NCBI GenBank assembly: GCA_011374975.1 | Contig: DRNU01000249.1 | Span: forward strand, 1-38,338 | Reading direction: 5' to 3' | From: Gammaproteobacteria bacterium | GTDB taxonomy: Bacteria; Pseudomonadota; Gammaproteobacteria; DSM-19610 | DNA: 38,338 bases | Part shown: positions 32,063-38,338 of the stretch, piece after piece | Numbering within the stretch: the stretch's first letter is position 1 | Layout: the number at the start of each line of letters is the position of its first letter | Program-made: the position numbers and the translations under genes | The notes under the pieces: model-generated | What the model saw: the letters and a program-made list of their open reading frames with translations, nothing else | Databases searched by the model: none | What the model was told of the DNA's origin: nothing

Positions 32063-32812
32063 CTAGCCGGGCAGGCGTACTATCTCCCGGTAGCCGCCTT
32101 CCACCAATTGCCGTGCTTCGGCCAGCAGGTCGCTGCCCGTGCCTGTGAACTGTTCTTCCGCGCAACCGGCAGCCAGCACGGCATACACCGCATCCGGGGA
32201 TTCACCACCATCGACACCGTCCAGCATGCGCAGCAGACAACACCAGTGGCCGGCAAGGTTGCCGACAGTACGCATCACGACCTCGCCGCTGCGCCGCAAA
32301 CGCGCCTGGCGCACCTGTAGATAATGCCTGGCCGCCTCCAGCTGCCGGCGCAGCGGCAGATCGAGGTCGAAGCCCAGTGCAATGTGCGCGGCATCGCCCG
32401 CCAGGTAAACAGCATCATCGTCCTGTACGCGCGCTACCGGCTGTTCCGTTTCGCGCCAGGTCAGTTGTTCACCGATACACGGCTGCTCCGTAGCCGGGTC
32501 CAGCGGAAATTTATAGAAGCCCCATTTGGCGCCCAGCCAGCACTCTATCAGCACCTTGTCCTCGTCCACGCGGCACTCGCCGGTATCGTCATCGACCTGC
32601 ACCCAGGCATCCGGGTCATGCTGCCAGCGCTGAAAATCACGCTCCGGCGGTTTTCCGTAACGCGATTCCAGCGCCTGCCAGCGTTGCTGAAACCATTGCC
32701 AGTCGCGTTGATAGTCCGGGTTGCGGCGCAGGAATTCCCAGGCCCACTGCGCAGCATCCAGCGCATCGGTATAGCTGTAGTGCTCCGGCTCGCGCCAGTT
32801 TCTCTGATTCAT
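32063..32812 (-). CDS. DUF6499/DUF2285-like protein
   Basis: 249-residue cytoplasmic protein. The N-terminus, NWREPEHYSYTDALD followed by WAWEFLRRNPDYQRDW, is characteristic of the DUF6499 (transcriptional-regulator-like) domain that often precedes DUF2285 in integrative elements and plasmids. The rest is Trp/Asp-rich, and residues 165-215 (LPLRRQLEAARHYLQVRQARL) form helices. The biochemical role is unknown. ATG 32812 is taken because it starts the conserved domain; the frame is open to 32998. No integrase or transfer genes are nearby, so its presence next to argE may mark an old insertion. Divergent from argE, 55 bases apart. Confidence 0.7.
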   Translation of the reverse strand: MNQRNWREPEHYSYTDALDAAQWAWEFLRRNPDYQRDWQWFQQRWQALESRYGKPPERDFQRWQHDPDAWVQVDDDTGECRVDEDKVLIECWLGAKWGFYKFPLDPATEQPCIGEQLTWRETEQPVARVQDDDAVYLAGDAAHIALGFDLDLPLRRQLEAARHYLQVRQARLRRSGEVVMRTVGNLAGHWCCLLRMLDGVDGGESPDAVYAVLAAGCAEEQFTGTGSDLLAEARQLVEGGYREIVRLPG

Positions 32813-32867
32813 TCTTTTCCCGTCACCCGAATACCGGTAGGCTTGCCAAAACAACGGGCCGACCGCT

Positions 32868-34028
32868 ATGCATAAAACACCCACGTTACTGGAAATGATA
32901 CAGGCGCTGATCGCAACACCGTCGGTCAGCAGCGTGGACCCCGCGCTCGACCAGCCCAACCTGCCGGTCATCAACCTGCTGGCCGACTGGCTCAACACGC
33001 TGGGTTACCGGGTCGAGATTCTGCCGCTGGCCGACCAGCCCGGCAAGGCCAACCTGATTGCCACCCTCGGCAGCGGCCCCGGCGGCCTGGTGCTGGCCGG
33101 GCATACCGATACCGTACCTTATGACGACGGGCGCTGGAACCACGACCCGTTCCGCCTGACCGAGGCCGACAACCGCCTGTACGGTCTCGGCACCTCTGAC
33201 ATGAAGGCGTTCCTGGCGCTGGCCATCGAGGCGGCCCGTACCTTCCCCGCAGCACAGTTAAAGGAACCGATCATCCTCGTCGCCACCGCCGACGAGGAAA
33301 GCTCCATGGCCGGTGCCCGGGCACTGGTCGACAGCAAACAGCCACAGGCACGCTATGCCATTATCGGCGAACCCACCGGCATGCGGCCGATACGCATGCA
33401 CAAGGGCATCTACATGGAGTCCATCCACCTGCGCGGCCGTGCCGGGCATTCCAGCGATCCGGCACTGGGCAACAGCGCCCTGGAAGGCATGCGCAACGTG
33501 CTCAACGCACTGGTAGCCTGGCGCGAGGAATTACAGGCGCAGAACCGCAACCCGCTGTTCAGGGTGCCGGTGCCCACCCTCAACCTGGGACACATCCACG
33601 GCGGCGACAACCCGAACCGCATCTGCGCCGACTGCGAACTGCTGATCGACCTGCGTCCGTTGCCGGGCATGGAAATCGAGGCCCTGCGCGCCTCCATGCA
33701 GTCATGCCTGCACAGCGCCATCGCCGACAGCGGACTTGAACTGACCTGCCGGCCGATCATCGAAGGCACCCCGGCGATGGATACACCGGCGGGCTCAGCT
33801 ATCGTGCGCGGCACCGAGGAGCTGACCGGCTACAGCGCGGAATCCGCTGCCTTCGGCACCGAAGGACCCTACTTCAACCAGATGGGTATCGACACTGTGA
33901 TACTCGGTCCCGGCGACATCGACCAGGCACACCAGCCCGACGAATACCTGGCAACAGAACGCATCGAACCCATGCTCGAACTGCTGCGCAAACTGATACA
34001 GCGCTTCTGTATCGAGCCAACACACTGA
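32868..34028 (+). CDS. argE: Acetylornithine deacetylase
   Basis: Metal-dependent M20-family hydrolase releasing ornithine from N-acetylornithine. 386 residues with the di-metal site pieces H79 and D81 (AGHTDTVPYD), D111 (GTSDMKAF) and E143-E144 (ADEESSMAG), plus the C-terminal metal histidine in DIDQAHQPDEYL. Full length. It precedes argA by 43 bases, the usual argE-argA pair; use of both implies the linear acetyl pathway rather than ornithine acetyltransferase recycling. No strong ribosome site before ATG 32868. Confidence 0.94.
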   Translation: MHKTPTLLEMIQALIATPSVSSVDPALDQPNLPVINLLADWLNTLGYRVEILPLADQPGKANLIATLGSGPGGLVLAGHTDTVPYDDGRWNHDPFRLTEADNRLYGLGTSDMKAFLALAIEAARTFPAAQLKEPIILVATADEESSMAGARALVDSKQPQARYAIIGEPTGMRPIRMHKGIYMESIHLRGRAGHSSDPALGNSALEGMRNVLNALVAWREELQAQNRNPLFRVPVPTLNLGHIHGGDNPNRICADCELLIDLRPLPGMEIEALRASMQSCLHSAIADSGLELTCRPIIEGTPAMDTPAGSAIVRGTEELTGYSAESAAFGTEGPYFNQMGIDTVILGPGDIDQAHQPDEYLATERIEPMLELLRKLIQRFCIEPTH

Positions 34029-34071
34029 GCATGGCTGTTTTTCACGCACCGGACACGTTAACCTAACCGCT

Positions 34072-35397
34072 ATGGCTAACAGGCAGAACAAACAGCACCA
34101 GGCGTTCATCGCCAGCATCCGCCAGGCGGCGCCCTATATACAGGCACATCGTGGCGCCACCTTCGTCATCATGTTCGGCGGCGAAGCGGTGGATGCGCAG
34201 TTTGAACAACTGGTCAACGACATCGCCCTGATCCACACCCTCGGTGTACGGCTGGTGCTGGTGCACGGCGCACGGCCGCAGATCGAACAGCGCCTCAAGC
34301 AGAACCGCGCCGAGCTGCGCTACGTCAACGGACTGCGCGTCACCAACGATGCCGCGCTTACCGCGGTCAAGGACGCGGTCGGCAGCCTGCGCGTGGACAT
34401 CGAGGCGGGTCTCTCCATGGGCCTGGTCAACAGCCCGCTGGCCGGCGCGCGCATCGGTATCGCCAGCGGCAACTTCGTGACCGCCAAACCGCTCGGCATC
34501 CGTGATGGCGTGGATTACTGCCATACCGGCGAAGTGCGCCACATCGATGCGGCCGGCATTCACCAGCAACTGGACGCCGGGCGTATCGTGCTGCTGTCGC
34601 CGCTCGGTTACTCACCCACCGGCGAGATCTTCAACCTCAGCGCCGAGGAAGTCGCCACCGCCGCGGCCGCTGCCCTGCATGCCGACAAACTGGTTCTGCT
34701 GGTCGATGAAAGCGGCCTGCGCGACGGCCGCCGCCAGCCGATCCGCCAACTGTCACTGCTGGAGACCGAACAGCTACTACGCTCACGCCGCAAGCTCGAC
34801 AGCGGCTGGGTACGGCATCTCAACAACGCCGTCGACAGCTGCCGGCGCGGCGTCCGGCGCACGCACCTGATCGAACGCCGGGCGGACGGCGGCCTGCTGC
34901 TGGAACTGCTCACCCGCGACGGTATCGGCACGCTGGTCAGCGCCGAACTCTACGAGGGCCTGCGCAACGCGAACATCGACGATGCCGGCGGCATTCTCAA
35001 ACTGCTCGAGCCGCTGGAAGAGGAAGGCGTGCTGGTCAAGCGTTCACGCGAGCTGCTGGAAATGGAAATCGACCATTTCATGGTGGTCAAGCGTGACGGC
35101 ATGATCATCGCCTGCGCCGCGCTCTACCCGTACCCGGGCGATATCGCGGAACTGGCCTGCCTGGTGGTGCACCCCGACTACCGCAGCAACGGGCGCGGTG
35201 ACAGCCTGCTGGAAGCCATCGAACACCGGGCGCGCCGGCATGGTATCAAACGCCTGTTCGTGCTGACCACGCGCACCTCGCACTGGTTCAGGGAGCGCGG
35301 CTTCGTCAGCACCGGGCTCGACCAGCTGCCAGTCAAAAAGCGCAGCCTGTATAACTATCAACGCAAATCGAAGGTTCTGATCAAGGCAATCGACTAG
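34072..35397 (+). CDS. argA: N-acetylglutamate synthase
   Basis: First step of arginine synthesis. 441 residues. The N-terminal amino-acid-kinase fold (about 20-290, VIMFGGEAVD, LVLVHGARPQIEQRLK) is regulatory and binds arginine in homologues. The C-terminal GNAT acetyltransferase (about 300-435) has ACLVVHPDYRSNGRGDSLL with the acetyl-CoA loop, then LFVLTTRTSHWFRERGF. This is the classical gammaproteobacterial fusion. It ends TAG, overlapping the GTG start of cpdA by one base, so the two are translationally linked. The antisense frames are shadows. Confidence 0.96.
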   Translation: MANRQNKQHQAFIASIRQAAPYIQAHRGATFVIMFGGEAVDAQFEQLVNDIALIHTLGVRLVLVHGARPQIEQRLKQNRAELRYVNGLRVTNDAALTAVKDAVGSLRVDIEAGLSMGLVNSPLAGARIGIASGNFVTAKPLGIRDGVDYCHTGEVRHIDAAGIHQQLDAGRIVLLSPLGYSPTGEIFNLSAEEVATAAAAALHADKLVLLVDESGLRDGRRQPIRQLSLLETEQLLRSRRKLDSGWVRHLNNAVDSCRRGVRRTHLIERRADGGLLLELLTRDGIGTLVSAELYEGLRNANIDDAGGILKLLEPLEEEGVLVKRSRELLEMEIDHFMVVKRDGMIIACAALYPYPGDIAELACLVVHPDYRSNGRGDSLLEAIEHRARRHGIKRLFVLTTRTSHWFRERGFVSTGLDQLPVKKRSLYNYQRKSKVLIKAID

Positions 35398-36212
35398 TGA
35401 TAAAAACCGGCACCGGCACAGACCCGCAACCGTTGCGCATCGCCCAGATCACCGACACACATATTTATGCAGCCCCGGACACCTGCCTGCTGGGGCTCAA
35501 TACCCGGCACAGCCTGCAACAGGTTGTCGGGCTGGTGCGGGCCAGCCGGCAACCCGACCTGGTGGTAGCCAGCGGCGACCTGTCCCACGACGGCTCGGCC
35601 GAGGCCTATGCCTGTGTCCGGGAACAGCTCGGCGCACTGGGGGTCCCGGTCTACTGCCTGCCCGGCAACCACGATGAAAACACCATGCTGCACGACTGTA
35701 TGAACAACGACGGCTTCCATAGCACGGGCAGCCTGCGCGCCGGCGGCTGGCAACTGCTGTTCCTGGATTCCACACGGGCCGGCAGCGAGGGCGGCCACCT
35801 GGCGGACGGCGAACTGGAAAAACTGGACAGCGCACTGGCAACTCATCCCGAACTGCCCGCGCTGGTCTGGCTGCACCACCAGCCGGTCAAGGTCGGCAGC
35901 CGCTGGCTGGACAGCATGGCGGTCGACAACCCGCAGGCATTGTTCGACATCATCGACCGGCATGCGCAGGTGCGCGCTATCATCTGGGGGCACGTGCACC
36001 AGTGCTTTGAACAGCAGCGCAACGGTGTGCAACTATTGGCCACCCCCTCCACCGGTTTGCAGTTTCTGCCGGGTAGTGAGGACTTTGCCATCGATATGAT
36101 TCCGCCCGGCTATCGTTGGCTGGAGCTTAACCCGGATGGCACTTTCAGCACCGGGATACAACGCCTGGACAGTATTCCCGGCACCATCGACCCGGCAGCA
36201 CGCGGGTACTAG
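35397..36212 (+). CDS. cpdA: 3',5'-cyclic AMP phosphodiesterase CpdA-type
   Basis: Class III phosphodiesterase of the calcineurin-like fold, 271 residues. The metal-site motifs are intact: D20/H22 (ITDTHIY), GD61 (ASGDLSHDG), GNHDE, LHHQPVKV and GHVHQCFE. CpdA hydrolyses cAMP and so adjusts Crp activity. The GTG start 35397 overlaps the argA stop by one base, meaning coupled translation from an argE-argA-cpdA transcript. Whether the Crp/Fnr protein at 25.4 kb responds to cAMP is unknown. Other substrates of the family cannot be ruled out. Confidence 0.85.
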   Translation: MIKTGTGTDPQPLRIAQITDTHIYAAPDTCLLGLNTRHSLQQVVGLVRASRQPDLVVASGDLSHDGSAEAYACVREQLGALGVPVYCLPGNHDENTMLHDCMNNDGFHSTGSLRAGGWQLLFLDSTRAGSEGGHLADGELEKLDSALATHPELPALVWLHHQPVKVGSRWLDSMAVDNPQALFDIIDRHAQVRAIIWGHVHQCFEQQRNGVQLLATPSTGLQFLPGSEDFAIDMIPPGYRWLELNPDGTFSTGIQRLDSIPGTIDPAARGY

Positions 36213-36282
36213 ACAAACAACCGACTCACAGCCGATTTAACCCGAACCCGGTAGTTCCTGGGGTAAGCAGCTGTACTTCCTG

Positions 36283-36570
36283 CTAAACGCGTACTTCCGA
36301 CCCTTTTACGACCTTCCCGCCCTGCGGATTCTGATACTGCTTCACTAGCAGAGCCTCTACTTGTATCACCAGTTCCAGTCCCTGCCGCAGCCTGGCTCTT
36401 TGGCTCCGGCCTTCCTGGTTTGACAGGAATCGCAAGGCGCGATAAAGCTTCTTGATCAGAATTGACTTGCCCCCGGCCCGGCGCAAAAAGGCATCTGACA
36501 GCGCGCCAGCCCCACGAATATTATTCAAAATCGATGTTTGCGCTTCTCTGCGCTCAGCGCCAGCCTGCAC
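36283..36570 (-). CDS. Weak ORF, hypothetical (95 residues)
   Basis: GTG-started frame encoding a basic protein with predicted helices (KKLYRALRFLSNQEG, RQGLELVIQVEALLVKQY). I recognise no family. The start has no Shine-Dalgarno, it occupies an otherwise gene-free gap of about 380 bases, and its composition is unlike the neighbours, so it may be non-coding or a degraded remnant. Two copies of GTACTTCC lie just beyond its 3' end (36271-36299). Confidence 0.25.
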   Translation of the reverse strand: MQAGAERREAQTSILNNIRGAGALSDAFLRRAGGKSILIKKLYRALRFLSNQEGRSQRARLRQGLELVIQVEALLVKQYQNPQGGKVVKGSEVRV

Positions 36571-36591
36571 GGAGATTCACTGGCATGGGAT

Positions 36592-36948
36592 CTAGCCTTC
36601 TTCCTGCAACAGGATACGCGTCCCGCCCATCGCCAGCGTCTGCGTATCGATGAATTTGAAACTCAGTGTACCGATGGTCAACATGTCACCGTGTTTCAGT
36701 AACTGCCGCTGTACACGCTTGCCGTTAATAAAAGTACCATTGGTACTGTCCAGGTCCTCGATAGTGGCTTCCATGGCATCCTCCAGGTAGGCACTGGCCG
36801 CCAGCGTGACACGCGCATGATTGCCGCTGACACTGGCATCATCGGGCTGCACACTGTTGCCGGTGTTGCGCCCGATGCTAAAGGCCTCGTCACCCAGCGT
36901 ATGTTCATCCACCACACTGCCGTCCACGATCTGTAACAGTTTGTACAT
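36592..36948 (-). CDS. FHA-domain protein
   Basis: 118-residue cytoplasmic forkhead-associated domain that binds phosphothreonine. Conserved FHA residues: SIGRNTGN (about 25-32), VSGNHARV (about 40-47) and DSTNGTFINGKRV (about 66-78). ATG 36948 is preferred as AGGTG lies 7 bases upstream; the ATG at 36954 touches that ribosome site. It follows the Ser/Thr kinase gene by about 30 bases on the same strand, so it is most likely the phospho-reader of that kinase. The short C-terminus (MGGTRILLQEEG) holds a threonine that could itself be modified; that is speculation. Confidence 0.9.
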   Translation of the reverse strand: MYKLLQIVDGSVVDEHTLGDEAFSIGRNTGNSVQPDDASVSGNHARVTLAASAYLEDAMEATIEDLDSTNGTFINGKRVQRQLLKHGDMLTIGTLSFKFIDTQTLAMGGTRILLQEEG

Positions 36949-36984
36949 CTTCATTCACCTCATGTGTAGAAAACAGGTTTTTCC

Positions 36985-38338
36985 TCAGGCCGTCTTGCGT
37001 CGCCCGCCGCGGAACTGCGCCCGGCACTTGCGGATCGCCACCGCCATCTCCGCACCGCTGGCAAAGCGCTTGCCAGGCGCTTTCTGCAAGGCGCGACTGA
37101 CCATGCGCCCGACACAGACCGGCAAACCGCTGCGCAGTTTGCGCAACGGCGGCATTTTTTTGTTGGTAATGCTGTACATCAGGGCGGTCACGGAATCGCC
37201 CTGAAACGGCAAGCTGCCGGTCAACAGCTGGTATAACGTCACGCCCAGCGAGAACAGGTCCGACTGGCCGTTTATCTTTACCCCGGCCACCTGCTCGGGT
37301 GACATATAAGATGGCGTACCCAGCACGGTCCCGGTACGGGTGCGCTTGCTGTCCAGGATGCGCGCAACGCCGAAGTCGGTAATCTTCAAGGTACCGCTGT
37401 CACGGTCATAGAGAATATTCCCCGGCTTGATATCACGGTGCACGATCTTGCTGGTGTGCGCGTAGTCCAGTGCATCGGCCACTTGTGCGGCGATCTCCAG
37501 CACTTCCCATACCGGCAACAGGTTACGCTTGTCCACCCAGGCATCCAGGCTTTCACCCGCCACGTAGTCCATGGTCAGGTAGGCGAGATCGTGTTCCCTG
37601 CCGGCGTCATGGATGCTGACGATGTTGGGGTGCGCCAGCCGCCCCGCGGCTTCCGCTTCCTGTAAAAAACGTTCCGCCACCTGCTCCTGCTCACCGTCTT
37701 CATAGAAGTCCTGCAAGGGCAGCGTCTTGATCGCCACCTGGCGCCCGATGGTCGGGTCCTCGGCGAGATAGACCGTACCCATAGCGCCACGCCCAAGTTC
37801 ACGTTCCAGCCGGTAGCGTCCCAGCCGCGGCAATTCCACCACCGGGTTATCCAGCACCAGGGTCTGGTTGGGGCCGGCGCCGTTGCCGCCCGGGAAGCGT
37901 TCCGCCAGCGTGGCCAGCTGCGCGGCACGTTGCGCAACATCACGAAACCCCGCGGCATGCGTTTCGAGCATGTCGTAGATCGCACTGGCGCGGTTCATCT
38001 GCCGACGGCGTTCGTACTCCAGCCCCAGTTCGTACAGGGCCTCCAGCGCCACGTGCGCCGGCAGACAGGGCTTGTACTGCTCCAGCGCCAGCTCCAGTTG
38101 CCCCTGCGACTGCAGGTGCCCGCCCAGCGCAACACGCGCCTCGAACGCCTGCTGGTAGAGTTGCCCCAGCCTGGCCTGCCTGCGACAGCTCAGCGTCAGC
38201 AACAGCTGCATGCCGGACAGGAACAGAACCGGTACGATGACCGGTAACCAGACCGATTTCAGGATCAGCATCAGTATCCCGGCATTCAGCGACAGGAACA
38301 CCAACAGCGCTGAAACCACCGGGCCGCGCAGCGTGTGC
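36985..38338 (-). CDS. Membrane Ser/Thr protein kinase, C-terminal part (probable CHASE2 type)
   Basis: The frame is open through the right window edge, so the N-terminus is missing. Visible in order: two hydrophobic segments (about residues 5-45 of the visible part), a TPR-like helical stretch (LGGHLQSQGQLELALEQY, LYELGLEYERRRQMNRASAIYD), then a Hanks-type kinase domain with GRGAMGTVYLAED, VAIK, HRDIKPGN, DFGVAR and SPEQVAG, all catalytic residues intact. The membrane-TPR linker-kinase order matches proteins that carry an extracytoplasmic CHASE2 sensor, which would lie outside. The threonine-rich activation loop (SKRTRTGTVLGT) suggests autophosphorylation. Operon with the FHA gene. Confidence 0.92.
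   Translation of the reverse strand, partial: HTLRGPVVSALLVFLSLNAGILMLILKSVWLPVIVPVLFLSGMQLLLTLSCRRQARLGQLYQQAFEARVALGGHLQSQGQLELALEQYKPCLPAHVALEALYELGLEYERRRQMNRASAIYDMLETHAAGFRDVAQRAAQLATLAERFPGGNGAGPNQTLVLDNPVVELPRLGRYRLERELGRGAMGTVYLAEDPTIGRQVAIKTLPLQDFYEDGEQEQVAERFLQEAEAAGRLAHPNIVSIHDAGREHDLAYLTMDYVAGESLDAWVDKRNLLPVWEVLEIAAQVADALDYAHTSKIVHRDIKPGNILYDRDSGTLKITDFGVARILDSKRTRTGTVLGTPSYMSPEQVAGVKINGQSDLFSLGVTLYQLLTGSLPFQGDSVTALMYSITNKKMPPLRKLRSGLPVCVGRMVSRALQKAPGKRFASGAEMAVAIRKCRAQFRGGRRKTA

Noticed and set aside
1-38338. CRISPR arrays, tRNA or rRNA genes, prophage, diversity-generating retroelement
   Set aside because: No regularly spaced repeats, cloverleaf, rRNA segments, phage genes, reverse transcriptase or template/variable repeat pair were seen when reading the intergenic regions.

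Overview
The window looks like an ordinary chromosomal segment of a GC-rich, flagellated, respiring gammaproteobacterium. The evidence is the gene families and orders: tyrS / M23 peptidase-anmK ... erpA-bactofilin-DUF6776-type-argC, HAD / rppH-ptsP, ampD-ampE, argE-argA-cpdA, a RegB/RegA (PrrBA/RoxSR-type) redox two-component system, and a MotY-type OmpA protein. A Chromatiales/Ectothiorhodospiraceae-like or related sulfur-oxidiser lineage is plausible, but that is inference. I see no rRNA, tRNA, CRISPR array, complete insertion sequence or phage gene. Both window edges cut genes: tyrS on the left and a Ser/Thr kinase on the right.

Layout. 1-7.6 kb: tyrS (partial), an M23 peptidase and anmK (cell-wall turnover and recycling), then on the other strand a short-type citrate synthase, erpA, a bactofilin, a coiled-coil membrane protein and argC. 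7.7-9.7 kb: a ClC chloride channel/antiporter, a 49-residue membrane peptide and hemJ. 9.8-12.5 kb: a coiled-coil porin, an FMN-binding periplasmic protein and a PepSY membrane protein behind a palindromic operator; this is a candidate metal-linked flavin electron-transfer cassette. 12.5-17.9 kb: ptsP and rppH, divergent from a HAD phosphatase and an orphan BtuCD-like ABC transporter. 18.1-25.3 kb: a DUF5658-type membrane protein, an unknown protein, a Rossmann dehydrogenase-like protein, a ROK sugar kinase, ampE, ampD, an SH3/coiled-coil protein, ilvD and a DUF2892-type peptide.

25.4-32.1 kb is the regulatory core. A Crp/Fnr regulator is divergent from regB-regA. The intergenic region carries a RegA-like palindrome placed like an activator site, a predicted leaderless promoter, and a structured, terminator-ended segment on the minus strand that may be an undescribed small RNA. 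Next come motY, then a LuxR-family regulator whose receiver domain has lost its phosphorylation residues and which has a sigma-54-type promoter, then a PAS/AAA+/Fis activator whose GAFTGA loop and Walker B motif are both altered. 32.1-38.3 kb: a DUF6499/DUF2285-like protein, argE, argA, cpdA, a weak ORF, and an FHA protein with a CHASE2-family-type Ser/Thr kinase.

How the genes work together. Several sets can be tied by function: peptidoglycan recycling (M23 peptidase, anmK, ampD, ampE), arginine synthesis (argC, argE, argA), redox and anaerobic control (regBA, Crp/Fnr, the PAS-Cys activator), and phosphosignalling (ptsP, kinase/FHA, cpdA). The best candidates for new biology are the putative small RNA at about 26170-26250, the degenerate LuxR/AAA+ regulator pair at 29.5-32.1 kb, and the porin/FMN-bind/PepSY cassette. 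All assignments come from reading the sequence and recalled family knowledge; no database search was run.
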